Assembly: GCF_900626095.1 (NCBI RefSeq)
Contig: NZ_UYZZ01000001.1
Span: 186,001-250,000 of the forward strand
Direction: 5' to 3'
DNA length: 64,000 nt
From: Clostridium rectalis
GTDB lineage: Bacteria > Bacillota > Clostridia > Clostridiales > Clostridiaceae
The notes below the pieces were generated by a model, which saw nothing but the letters and a program-made list of their open reading frames with translations, had not been told where the DNA came from and did no database searches. Of the stretch, positions 28,089 through 36,481 are shown in pieces; the stretch's first letter is position 1; each line of letters opens with the position of its first letter. The position numbers and the translations under genes were made by a program.

Positions 28089-28176
28089 CTCAGGGGAGCT
28101 GGTTGTGCTAGCTGAGAGTAAGAACTTGATTCTTAGACCCTTTAACCTGATCTGGGTAATTCCAGCGTAGGAAGTT
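28089..28176 (+). ncRNA. TPP riboswitch (THI element)
   Basis: The conserved thi-box parts are present in order: GGGGAGC, GCTGAGA (28111-28117), ACCC, then AACCTGATCTGGGTAAT and the closing CCAGCGTAGGAAG (28162-28174). It binds thiamine pyrophosphate and in Gram-positive bacteria shuts off transcription. A terminator at 28198-28230 is the expression platform. It leads an eight-gene thiamine salvage operon. Confidence 0.95.
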
Positions 28177-28197
28177 TTAGATTTTATTTACGAAATT

Positions 28198-28230
28198 AAA
28201 ACACAAATCCTAGGGTGGTTTGTGTTTTTT
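28198..28230 (+). terminator. TPP-controlled terminator (expression platform)
   Basis: A 13-bp stem with one G-U pair (28198-28210 with 28217-28229) followed by a T run, about 20 bases after the riboswitch core. From here to tenA (28231-28407) I see no gene. A ribosome site resembling that of tenA occurs about 38 bases upstream of it but leads to ACT instead of ATG. Confidence 0.8.
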
Positions 28231-28407
28231 GCTATACACAAATCTAAATAAATTCATTTAGTTAACAGTTATAAGGTTAAAGAAATCAAAATCAGTTCTT
28301 ACTATATTCCCAAAATATATTAAAAAATTTTTAATATGAAAGAAAAAATAAAGGAGGAAAATTTTAAATTACTTTAAAAAATTAAAAGAAAAGGGGAATT
28401 TTAAATT

Positions 28408-29067
28408 ATGAAATTTTCACAAAAATTATATAAAAGTGTAGAGAAAATATGGAATTCATATTATACTCATCCTTTTGTAAAAGGTATAGGAGAAGGAAAT
28501 TTAGATGTTGAAAAATTTAAATTTTATATGATTCAGGATTATTTATATCTTTTAGATTATGCTAAGGTTTATGCATTAGGCATTGTAAAAGCAGATGATG
28601 AGGAGACTATGCAGGGATTTTCTTCTATGGTAAACGATATATTGAATGGAGAAATGAGTATTCATCGTTCATATATGAAAAGGCTAGGAATTACTAATGA
28701 AGATATAGAAAAGACCAAGCCTAACCTTAGTAATATATCATATACTCATTATATGCTTGCAGTAGCACACAATGGAAGTTTAGCAGAACTTACGGTATCT
28801 TTGCTTGCTTGTATGTGGAGTTATCAAGAAATAGGAACAAATTTAAATAAAGTACCAAATTCTATAGAACATGAGTTTTATGGAGAGTGGATAAAAGGGT
28901 ATATCTCTGATGAGTATAAAAAGTCTACAAAATGGGTTATAGATTTAATAGATAGGTTGTCACAAGATATGAGTAAAATGGAATTAGAAAAATTAAAAGA
29001 AATATTTATAAATACTAGTAAATATGAATATATGTTTTGGGATATGGCTTTCAATAAGGGGATGTAA
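28408..29067 (+). CDS. tenA: Thiaminase II / aminopyrimidine aminohydrolase
   Basis: A 219-residue TenA protein that hydrolyses aminomethyl-pyrimidine breakdown products to hydroxymethylpyrimidine (HMP) for salvage. The helical fold carries MIQDYLYLLDYAKVYALG, the catalytic cysteine in LLACMWSYQEIG and the FYGEWIKGY motif before the final helices. AAAAGGGG lies upstream of the ATG. It is first in the TPP-regulated operon, directly before the thiZXY genes, which import formylaminopyrimidine; that pairing is typical of base-degraded thiamine salvage. Confidence 0.93.
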   Translation: MKFSQKLYKSVEKIWNSYYTHPFVKGIGEGNLDVEKFKFYMIQDYLYLLDYAKVYALGIVKADDEETMQGFSSMVNDILNGEMSIHRSYMKRLGITNEDIEKTKPNLSNISYTHYMLAVAHNGSLAELTVSLLACMWSYQEIGTNLNKVPNSIEHEFYGEWIKGYISDEYKKSTKWVIDLIDRLSQDMSKMELEKLKEIFINTSKYEYMFWDMAFNKGM

Positions 29068-29073
29068 AATTAT

Positions 29074-29826
29074 ATGTTGAATTTTTCAAAGGTAACTTTT
29101 AAGTATAAGGACAATAAAGATTATATTATAAAAGATTTAAATTTTGATGTAGATAAAGGGGAATTTATAAGTATAATTGGTCCAAGTGGATGTGGTAAAA
29201 GCAGTTTATTTAGAGTGATTTTAGGTCTTGAAAAAATATTATATGGACAAATTTTTGTGAATGAAAAAAATATAGAATATTATAAGCCATATATAGGTTA
29301 TATGCCCCAAAAAGATTTGTTAATACCTTGGAGAAATATTTTAGAGAATACTTATCTTCCAATGGAGATACAAACAAAGAATATAAAAAAATCAAAAATC
29401 GAGGCTGAAAAATTTTTAAAGGATTTTGGATTAGAAAAATATAAAAATAAATATCCTAAAGATTTATCAGGAGGTATGAGACAAAGAGTGTCTTTTATTA
29501 GAACATTGCTTACAGGAGCAGAAATTTTATTGTTAGATGAACCTTTTAGTGCTCTAGATGCTATAACTAAAATTGCTATGCAAGAATGGCTTTTAGAGCA
29601 ATGGAGTAATTTAAAAAACACTATATTATTTATAACTCATGACGTAGAAGAGGCTATATTTTTGTCTAGTAAAATATTTGTGGTATCTAATAAGCCTATA
29701 ACTGATTTAAAAGAGGTTATAGTACCTTTAAAATATCCAAGGATAAGAAAGGATCTAATGAAACCAGAAATTTTAAAGATAAAAGAAGAATTAGTAAATG
29801 AATTAAAACAGAGGGTTAAATTATGA
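29074..29826 (+). CDS. thiZ: Pyrimidine-precursor ABC transporter, ATP-binding protein
   Basis: ATPase (250 residues) of the nitrate/taurine/THI5-type ABC family. Walker A GPSGCGKSS, signature LSGGMRQR, Walker B ILLLDEPFSALD and H loop FITHDVEEA are all present. It follows tenA by six bases and overlaps the permease gene by four (ATGA), so the three transporter genes are coupled. Position in a TPP-controlled operon between tenA and a THI5-like binding protein makes it ThiZ, powering uptake of formylaminopyrimidine or HMP. Confidence 0.9.
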   Translation: MLNFSKVTFKYKDNKDYIIKDLNFDVDKGEFISIIGPSGCGKSSLFRVILGLEKILYGQIFVNEKNIEYYKPYIGYMPQKDLLIPWRNILENTYLPMEIQTKNIKKSKIEAEKFLKDFGLEKYKNKYPKDLSGGMRQRVSFIRTLLTGAEILLLDEPFSALDAITKIAMQEWLLEQWSNLKNTILFITHDVEEAIFLSSKIFVVSNKPITDLKEVIVPLKYPRIRKDLMKPEILKIKEELVNELKQRVKL

Positions 29827-30566
29827 AAAAATATACATCATCAATAGTAGTAAGTAGCGTTTTTTTTATAATTTGGGAGGGAGTTGCAAGATATATTAAT
29901 GCAAGTTATATATTACCTTCGCCAAGCAAAATATTAGAAAAAATATGGATGTTAAAGGAGCCTTTATTTGAAGTACATTTACCTGCTACATTAATGGTTA
30001 CATTTTTAGGGCTTTTTATATCTATATTTTTAGGAGTAGTTTTGGCTATAGCTATGAGTTTTAATGAAAAAATAGAAAGGACAATGTATCCCATTGTTGT
30101 AATAACACAAACTATTCCCATAACAGCATTAGCACCGATATTTGTGCTCTGGTTTGGCTATAGTATATGGAGCAAAGTTTTAGTAACTATACTTATGACT
30201 TTTTTCCCTATAACAATTAATGTTTATGATGGATTGCGATCAAATAAAAAAGATATAGAAGAACTTTTAATAACTTATGGAGCCACTAAAATACAGATTT
30301 TTTTAAAATTAAAGTTCCCATCAGCATTACCGTATTTTTTTTCAGCACTTAAAATATCCTTACCCCTTAGTGTTATAGGTGCAGCTATTAGTGAGTGGCT
30401 TGGATCACAGTCAGGTCTTGGATATTTTAGCAAAAGAATGATGACACAACTTGATGGAGCAGGAGTTTTTGCACCAATAGTAATTTTATCCTTTATAGCA
30501 TTAATATTTGTTTGGATTATTAATATTTTGGAAAATAAAATAATAAAATGGAGGAATGAAGGATGA
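29823..30566 (+). CDS. thiX: Pyrimidine-precursor ABC transporter, permease
   Basis: A 247-residue inner membrane permease with about six helices and the binding-protein-dependent transport motif, visible as EELLITYGATKIQIFLKLKFP around residues 150-170. Its LPSPSKILEKIW start region is typical of SsuC/TauC-like permeases. It overlaps thiZ and thiY by four bases on each side, so translation is coupled. The substrate is inferred from the operon. Confidence 0.9.
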   Translation: MKKYTSSIVVSSVFFIIWEGVARYINASYILPSPSKILEKIWMLKEPLFEVHLPATLMVTFLGLFISIFLGVVLAIAMSFNEKIERTMYPIVVITQTIPITALAPIFVLWFGYSIWSKVLVTILMTFFPITINVYDGLRSNKKDIEELLITYGATKIQIFLKLKFPSALPYFFSALKISLPLSVIGAAISEWLGSQSGLGYFSKRMMTQLDGAGVFAPIVILSFIALIFVWIINILENKIIKWRNEG

Positions 30567-31576
30567 AAAGACTGAAGAGTTTATTTTTAATAATATTATT
30601 AATAGGTATAATTTTCACCGCATGTGATAATAAGGGGAGAAATAAAAAGGATAGCCTATCACAATTAGAAGATATAGACTTGGTATTAGATTGGTACCCT
30701 AATGCAATACATAGTTTTATATATACTGCTATGGAAAAGGGATATTTTCAGGAACAGGGATTAAACGTAAATATTAAGTTCCCATCTAATGCAACTGATC
30801 CAATAGCATTAGTAGCCGCTAATAAAGCAACTGTAGGGATTTATTATCAACCAGATGTTGTAATGTCAAGGTCAAATGAAAAGGTCCCAATAAAGTCTAT
30901 AGGTGCTATAGTACATAAGCCTTTAAACGTGATTATTTCATTAAAGGAGAAAAATATAAATTCACCAAAAGATTTATCAGGAAAAACTGTTGGATATTCA
31001 GGAAATCCTTTGAATACTGAATATGTTAAAACAATGGTACAAGCAGATGGAGGGGATGCTAGTTCAGTAAAAGTTATAGATGTGGGTTTTGAATTGCTAT
31101 CTTCTATGATAACAAAAAAAGTGGATGCTACCACAGGGGGACTTATAAATCATGAGATACCAGTTCTTAAACATGAGGGACATAGTATTAATTATTTTAA
31201 TCCATCTAAATACGGAGTACCTAATTATTATGAAGAAATTTTTGTTACCAGCGATGAAACTCTAAAACAAAAATCAGAAACTTTGAAGAAATTTATGAAG
31301 GGATGCAAAAAAGGATTTGAATTTATGAAAAAAACCCCTGATGAATCTCTTAATATATTATTGAAAAATCAGCAAAAAGATAGCTTTCCTCTAACAAAGG
31401 AAGTAGAAAAAGAAAGTATGAATATGCTTTTGCCTAAGATGGAATCTGCTGAAGAACCGTTTTTATATCAAGATAGGAAAGTATGGCAACAGAATATAAA
31501 TTGGTTATACAAAAAAGGTTTATTGAATAAAAAGATGAATGCAGATGATTTTTTTGTTAATTTAGATGAAATATAA
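30563..31576 (+). CDS. thiY: Pyrimidine-precursor ABC transporter, substrate-binding lipoprotein
   Basis: A 337-residue NMT1/THI5-like binding protein. The N-terminal signal ends in the lipobox FTAC, so the mature protein is tethered outside the membrane. The domain begins with IDLVLDWYPNAIHSFIYTA, closely matching ThiY and THI5 proteins, in which the tryptophan and neighbouring residues stack on the pyrimidine. KDLSGKTVGYSG follows. In Bacillus, ThiY binds N-formyl-aminomethylpyrimidine. It is coupled to thiX by overlap and followed by thiW. Confidence 0.92.
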   Translation: MKRLKSLFLIILLIGIIFTACDNKGRNKKDSLSQLEDIDLVLDWYPNAIHSFIYTAMEKGYFQEQGLNVNIKFPSNATDPIALVAANKATVGIYYQPDVVMSRSNEKVPIKSIGAIVHKPLNVIISLKEKNINSPKDLSGKTVGYSGNPLNTEYVKTMVQADGGDASSVKVIDVGFELLSSMITKKVDATTGGLINHEIPVLKHEGHSINYFNPSKYGVPNYYEEIFVTSDETLKQKSETLKKFMKGCKKGFEFMKKTPDESLNILLKNQQKDSFPLTKEVEKESMNMLLPKMESAEEPFLYQDRKVWQQNINWLYKKGLLNKKMNADDFFVNLDEI

Positions 31577-31588
31577 TAGGAGGTTATT

Positions 31589-32074
31589 ATGAGTACAGAG
31601 AAACTTACATTTTCAGCATTGCTAATAGCCATAGGTATTTTTCTGGGAAACTTAATTTATATTCCAATAGGAATCTCAAAGTGTTTTCCAATACAACATA
31701 GTATTAATGTTATTTCAGCGGTTACTTTAGGATCTTATTATGGAACAGCAATTGCTTTTTGTATATCATGCTTTAGAAATATATTAAGTACAGGTTCTTT
31801 ATTAGCTTTTCCAGGCAGTATGGTTGGAGCATTGTTAGCTGGTATCATTTATAAGAAAACAAATAAAATTTACTATGCATGTTTGGGAGAAATTGTAGGG
31901 ACAGGTATAATTGGTGCATTATTAGCATTTCCAATATCTAAATTTATTTTAGGGAAAAATGTAGTAGCACTATTTTTTATAACACCTTTTTCTATAAGTA
32001 CAATAGGTGGAAGTGTTATAGCTTTTATTGTATTAAAAGCATTAGGAAAAAAGATTCCAATATCAATTAATTAA
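31589..32074 (+). CDS. thiW: ECF transporter S component, ThiW (thiazole uptake)
   Basis: A 161-residue membrane protein with five to six helices, the size of S components of ECF transporters. It carries the ThiW opening LTFSALLIAIGIFLGNLIYIPIG and the central FPGSMVGALLAGIIYKKT. Comparative genomics links ThiW to uptake of the thiazole moiety HET. It needs the shared EcfA/A'/T module, which is not in this window. It sits between thiY and thiD in the riboswitch operon, consistent with supply of HET to ThiM. Confidence 0.88.
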   Translation: MSTEKLTFSALLIAIGIFLGNLIYIPIGISKCFPIQHSINVISAVTLGSYYGTAIAFCISCFRNILSTGSLLAFPGSMVGALLAGIIYKKTNKIYYACLGEIVGTGIIGALLAFPISKFILGKNVVALFFITPFSISTIGGSVIAFIVLKALGKKIPISIN

Positions 32075-32090
32075 GGGAGGATCATTATTT

Positions 32091-32933
32091 ATGAAAAAAG
32101 TATTAACTATTGCGGGGTCAGATAGCTCAGGGGGAGCAGGTATACAGGCAGATATAAAAACTATGTCAGCTCATGGGGTTTTCGGTATGAGTGTTATTGC
32201 TGCAATTACTGCTCAGAATACTCAAGGAGTTTTAGCAGTTCAGGATATAGATAAGGAGATAGTTGCTGCACAAATAGATGCAATTTTTACAGATATTGAA
32301 GTAGATGCAACAAAAATAGGAATGGTATCTAAAATCGAAACTATAGATGTGATTAGTGAAAAATTAAAAAAATATAAGCCTAAAAATATAGTTTTAGATC
32401 CAGTGATGGTATCTAAAAGTGGGTATGATCTTTTAAGACCAGAGTCTAAAATGAATTTAGTTAAAAATTTGATACCTTTAGCTACAGTTGTGACTCCTAA
32501 TTTACCAGAAGCAGAGGAAATAGTTAAAACATATAATAAAATTTTGCCAAAAGAGGATAGGTTAAATATAGAAAAAATAGTAGATAGTAAAGATATGGAA
32601 AAGGTAGCTAGTTTTATTTCAGGTATTGGACCTAAATATGTATTAATAAAAGGAGGACATTTAGAAAATGATGCGGTGGATATTTTATATGATGGTAACA
32701 AAATGCACTATTATCAAGGTAAGAAAATAAAAACTAAAAATACTCATGGTACAGGGTGTACTTTATCATCTGCAATAGCTTCTAATTTAGCACTTGGCTA
32801 TTCTGTAGAGGAATCGGTAAGATTAGCTAAAGAGTATATAACTATTGCAATTGAGCATTCACTAGACATTGGAAAAGGGGTAGGACCTACAAACCATTTT
32901 TATATTCTTTATAAAAATGCTGGAATGCAATAA
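32091..32933 (+). CDS. thiD: Hydroxymethylpyrimidine / HMP-phosphate kinase
   Basis: A 280-residue ribokinase-fold enzyme that phosphorylates HMP and then HMP-P to HMP-PP. Motifs are IAGSDSSGGAGIQADIKTM at the N terminus, VLDPVMVSKSG, TPNLPEAE and the anion hole HGTGCTLSSAIASNLA. Family members are about 265-280 residues, so it is complete. GGGAGG precedes the ATG. It lies between thiW and thiM, with 58 bases before the thiM start. Confidence 0.94.
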   Translation: MKKVLTIAGSDSSGGAGIQADIKTMSAHGVFGMSVIAAITAQNTQGVLAVQDIDKEIVAAQIDAIFTDIEVDATKIGMVSKIETIDVISEKLKKYKPKNIVLDPVMVSKSGYDLLRPESKMNLVKNLIPLATVVTPNLPEAEEIVKTYNKILPKEDRLNIEKIVDSKDMEKVASFISGIGPKYVLIKGGHLENDAVDILYDGNKMHYYQGKKIKTKNTHGTGCTLSSAIASNLALGYSVEESVRLAKEYITIAIEHSLDIGKGVGPTNHFYILYKNAGMQ

Positions 32934-32991
32934 GGTAAAAAGTTTTGTGAAATTTATATCTAAATATAAGTTTAAAAATTGGAGGAGCAAA

Positions 32992-33819
32992 ATGTATAAA
33001 GATATATCAAAAGCTTTAGAGAAGGTAAAAATCAAAAATCCACTCATCCATAACATAACTAATTATGTGACTATAAATGATTGTGCAAATGTTATTCTAG
33101 CCATTGGTGGATCTCCAGTTATGGCAGATGATGAAAATGAGGTAGAAGAGATGGTTTCTATAGCTTCATCATTAGTAATTAATATTGGTACATTAAACAG
33201 CAGTACCGTTAAATCTATGTTGCTGGCAGGTAAGAAAGCTAATGAACTAGGAATACCAGTAATCTTAGATCCCGTTGGAGTTGGTGCTACCTCGTATAGA
33301 AAAAGAATATGTGAAACACTTATAAAAGAAATTAAATTTGCAGTTATAAGAGGAAATATATCTGAAATTAAAAATATAGCTGGAATAAAAACATTTACTA
33401 AAGGTGTAGACGCAGTAGAGGAAAGTGAGAATTTATGTAAGGACTCTATTAAAGTTAAAAAACAAATAGGAGAATCTTTATCCAAAAGATTAGGAACAGT
33501 AATAGCTATATCAGGTAAGATAGATTCTGTAAGTAATACAAATAATACTTATTTTATTAAAAATGGAAATGAGAATTTATGTAAAGTCACGGGAACTGGG
33601 TGTATGAGTACAGCATTAATTGGAGCTTTTTGTGGGGGAGAAGATGACTATTTGAAAGCGACGATTTCAGCAGTAGTTTCTATGGGGATTGCCGGAGAAA
33701 TAGCTTATGAAAAAGCAAAAAAATTAGGAATAGGTTCTTTTAAAGTTGCCCTAATGGATGCTATATACAATATAAATGAAGAAATATATAAAGAGAGAGG
33801 TGGTATTTTCTGTGAATAA
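32992..33819 (+). CDS. thiM: Hydroxyethylthiazole kinase
   Basis: A 275-residue ribokinase-like enzyme that phosphorylates the salvaged thiazole HET. Motifs are NPLIHNITNYVTINDCANVIL, GGSPVMADD, INIGTLN, ILDPVGVGAT and GTGCMSTALIGAF. I chose the ATG at 32992 because TTGGAGGAG lies just before it. An ORF start at 32917 would overlap thiD and add residues with no family match. The stop overlaps the thiE start by eight bases. Confidence 0.93.
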   Translation: MYKDISKALEKVKIKNPLIHNITNYVTINDCANVILAIGGSPVMADDENEVEEMVSIASSLVINIGTLNSSTVKSMLLAGKKANELGIPVILDPVGVGATSYRKRICETLIKEIKFAVIRGNISEIKNIAGIKTFTKGVDAVEESENLCKDSIKVKKQIGESLSKRLGTVIAISGKIDSVSNTNNTYFIKNGNENLCKVTGTGCMSTALIGAFCGGEDDYLKATISAVVSMGIAGEIAYEKAKKLGIGSFKVALMDAIYNINEEIYKERGGIFCE

Positions 33820-34465
33820 GAATGAGAGAGTTTTTTGCAAGAATAATATTGATTATTCTCTTTATTTAGTTACTGATAGAACTATATTAAAAGAGAAGAA
33901 TTTAGAAAAGGCAATAGAGGAGGCAATTCTTGGAGGAGTAACATTAGTTCAACTTAGAGAAAAAGATATAGATACAAGGAATCTTTTTGAAATTTCAAAA
34001 AAAGTTAAAAAAATTACTGATAGGTATAATATACCTCTAATTATAAATGATAGAATTGATGTTGCATTGGCAGTAGATGCAGGTGGTGTACATGTAGGAC
34101 AAAGTGATATGCCCGCAGATGTGGTAAGAAAAATTATTGGTGATGAAAAAATAGTTGGGGTATCAGTAGGAAACTTAAAGGAAGCAAAGGATGCTAAGAA
34201 ACAAGGTGCAGATTATTTAGGTGTGGGCGCTATTTTTTCTACAAGTACCAAAAAGGATGCTAAAAGTGTATCATTAGATGAATTAATAAAAATAAGAGCG
34301 AATGTAGAAATTCCAATAGTAGCTATAGGGGGAATAAATCAATACAATGTTAATAATTTAAAAAACACAAATATAGATGGAATATCTGTTATATCTGCCA
34401 TTTTAGGTAGGGAAAATGTGAAAAAGGCTGCTGAGGAATTAAAGGGAGTATTAAAAGAATTTTAA
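33812..34465 (+). CDS. thiE: Thiamine-phosphate synthase
   Basis: A 217-residue TIM barrel that joins HMP-PP and thiazole phosphate to thiamine phosphate. Motifs are LYLVTDRTI, VTLVQLREKD, IINDRIDVALAV, GVHVGQSDMP, GVSVGNLKEA, YLGVGAIFSTSTK and PIVAIGGI. The GTG at 33812 follows GAGAGGTGG and gives a normal length. The ORF start at 33776 lies inside thiM without a ribosome site. It ends the operon. The final kinase (ThiL or ThiN type) to make TPP is not in the window. Confidence 0.93.
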   Translation: MNKNERVFCKNNIDYSLYLVTDRTILKEKNLEKAIEEAILGGVTLVQLREKDIDTRNLFEISKKVKKITDRYNIPLIINDRIDVALAVDAGGVHVGQSDMPADVVRKIIGDEKIVGVSVGNLKEAKDAKKQGADYLGVGAIFSTSTKKDAKSVSLDELIKIRANVEIPIVAIGGINQYNVNNLKNTNIDGISVISAILGRENVKKAAEELKGVLKEF

Positions 34466-34471
34466 AAAGGA

Positions 34472-34517
34472 ATATATCCTATAGCAGCATTATAGTTTTC
34501 AGTGCCATAGGATATAT
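34472..34517. terminator. Bidirectional terminator after thiE
   Basis: An 11-bp perfect stem (34472-34482 with 34507-34517) lies between the convergent thiE and endonuclease IV-like genes. Confidence 0.6.
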
Positions 34518-34543
34518 AAATATTTATTAAGCAAAAGTGATAA

Positions 34544-35362
34544 TTATAATGAAAAATAATATTCTTTTAATAACAAGGCATCTTCTTCTAATATTGGACT
34601 TTCACATATAATACATCCTTTTATATTGAAAGCTTTAAAAGCTTTAAGACAATCTTTATAATTAAAATCACTTTCTAAAAATGGAAGGTGATTTTTTTCT
34701 CCTTTTGGTCCATAGTTTATTCCGGATATATGAATATGCATATCTTCTAAAGCGTCATAACCAAGTTCATCTTTTATATATTGAAGTATTTTTGCAAAAT
34801 CATCATATTTTTTAAGAGAACCGTTATATCTAGCATGAACATGGGAAAAGTCTATACAAGGTTTACAAGTTTTAATGGATTTACATAGGGCTACAATTTC
34901 CTCAAGGGACCCAAATTGTGTCCCTTTACCGGTAGTTTCTAATCTATAATTTACTCCTATATCAGGAAGTTTTAACAAGTTTTCTTTTATTGTATTAAAG
35001 GTTTCTCCCTTTGAATCTTTCAAATAAAATCCAGGATGAAATACAAGACTTTTACCATTAACTTTTTTTAATCCTTCTGCTCCTTTTATTATTCTTTCCA
35101 TAGATTTGTTTTGTTTTTCTATTTCTTCTGCATTAAGGTTAATATAATAAGAACCATGGGCAGAAAGATAAAAGTTATTTTCAAGCTTAGATTTTAAAAC
35201 ATCATCCTTATTTTTATCCGTTATATTAACGGAACGTACAAAGGGAAGCTCCATAGCATCTAAATTTATTTTTTTCAGATAGTCTATACCGGTTTTATAA
35301 GTAAACTTAGATGAATCCTTTCCTATAGGTAGTCCAGATATTCCAAAAAGTAATTTATCCAA
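34544..35362 (-). CDS. Endonuclease IV-like TIM-barrel protein
   Basis: A 272-residue protein of the AP endonuclease family 2 / xylose isomerase-like superfamily. The putative zinc ligands are in the expected order: LSAHGSYYINL, VFHPGFYL, YRLETTGKGTQFG, CIDFSHVHAR, HIHISG and ICESP. These are the segments that bind three zinc ions in Nfo. N-terminal FGISGLPIGK resembles shorter clostridial Nfo-like paralogues rather than canonical Nfo, so activity on abasic sites is likely but unproven. It is read toward thiE. The amidinotransferase-fold gene lies 108 bases upstream on the same strand. Confidence 0.8.
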   Translation of the reverse strand: MDKLLFGISGLPIGKDSSKFTYKTGIDYLKKINLDAMELPFVRSVNITDKNKDDVLKSKLENNFYLSAHGSYYINLNAEEIEKQNKSMERIIKGAEGLKKVNGKSLVFHPGFYLKDSKGETFNTIKENLLKLPDIGVNYRLETTGKGTQFGSLEEIVALCKSIKTCKPCIDFSHVHARYNGSLKKYDDFAKILQYIKDELGYDALEDMHIHISGINYGPKGEKNHLPFLESDFNYKDCLKAFKAFNIKGCIICESPILEEDALLLKEYYFSL

Positions 35363-35470
35363 AATAACACAACCTTCCTATATATGATAATACAAATATT
35401 TTAAACTCCATAGGTATTTAAGTCAAACAAAAGTAATTTTATATGAAAATTAAGAAGGAAATTTTAATTG

Positions 35471-36280
35471 TTATACTCTAAGTATAGGAAGAGTACTACA
35501 AGTAAAACTTCCACCTGCTTTCATTATTTCACTATAATCTGTGTAAATTCCCCAAAACCCATTTTCATTTAAAATATTACTTACTTCTTTACAGCTAGTT
35601 AGTATTTTTCTATTACCAAGGCATATAAAATTAGGACCTAAGTTGTCTGCGGCATTTCCTTTTAATATTATACAGTTATTGAAGTATTTAGAGATTATAT
35701 TTTTATCAAAAACATAATCAGTTATTACACAATTATTCTTATCTATACTATTAAATACACAGTCTAAATGAAGTTTATGGTTATCAAAATTAATAGGAAT
35801 AACTTTTACAGATATATTATATTCATTTAAAACATTTTGAAGTTCATTACAGGCTTCTTTTGTACTTCTTCTACTCATACCAACAAAAACTACATCATCA
35901 TGAAGTATAATATCCCCGCCTTCTATATTATGTTTCATTTCATATGTTTTTAAGTTGTGTTTTTTTGCAAACCTTTTTAAAACAGTAGGTTCAATTAATC
36001 TTTCAGGACTTTTCAATTTGGATATAAAAAGAATATCTTTGATTACAAATCCAATATCTCTTGTAAAAACTTGAGAGGGACTATTTATTATATCTAAAAA
36101 TTGAACTTTTACGCCATTTTCTATCAATAAATTCACAAAATTGTTGTACTGGGAGTACATAAGATCATAGTTAATTCTACCTTTATAAGGATTATTAGAA
36201 TCTATTATTTCAAAATTACAAGGATACACCATCAAATAATATAAAAGTTTATCATATTGATTATTTAAGTATACATGCAT
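35471..36280 (-). CDS. Amidinotransferase-fold hydrolase (arginine deiminase / DDAH-like)
   Basis: A 269-residue pentein-fold protein. Key segments are VFTRDIGFV, NIEGGDIIL, KLHLDCVF and a C-terminal cysteine motif GGSFTCSTLP (nucleophile about Cys261). They provide the Asp, Glu, His and Cys expected of guanidine-modifying enzymes. The size fits DDAH-like and agmatine- or arginine-deiminase-related proteins rather than the 400-residue ArcA. The exact substrate cannot be told. GGAGG lies just before the ATG. It stands 108 bases upstream of the endonuclease IV-like gene and is divergent from recJ. Confidence 0.8.
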   Translation of the reverse strand: MHVYLNNQYDKLLYYLMVYPCNFEIIDSNNPYKGRINYDLMYSQYNNFVNLLIENGVKVQFLDIINSPSQVFTRDIGFVIKDILFISKLKSPERLIEPTVLKRFAKKHNLKTYEMKHNIEGGDIILHDDVVFVGMSRRSTKEACNELQNVLNEYNISVKVIPINFDNHKLHLDCVFNSIDKNNCVITDYVFDKNIISKYFNNCIILKGNAADNLGPNFICLGNRKILTSCKEVSNILNENGFWGIYTDYSEIMKAGGSFTCSTLPILRV

Positions 36281-36481
36281 ATAAAACTTACCTCCAATAA
36301 TTATATATCTAGTTTTTATTTAATTACTAAAATTTATTCATTTAGATAAAAATATAAATTACAGAAATTGAGAACTTTAGATATTTATTATATAATTAAA
36401 TATAAATGCAATTTTACAAAAATTATTTTAAAAGATGATGAAATTATATTAAATCATATATATAATATATAAAGAGGTGAT

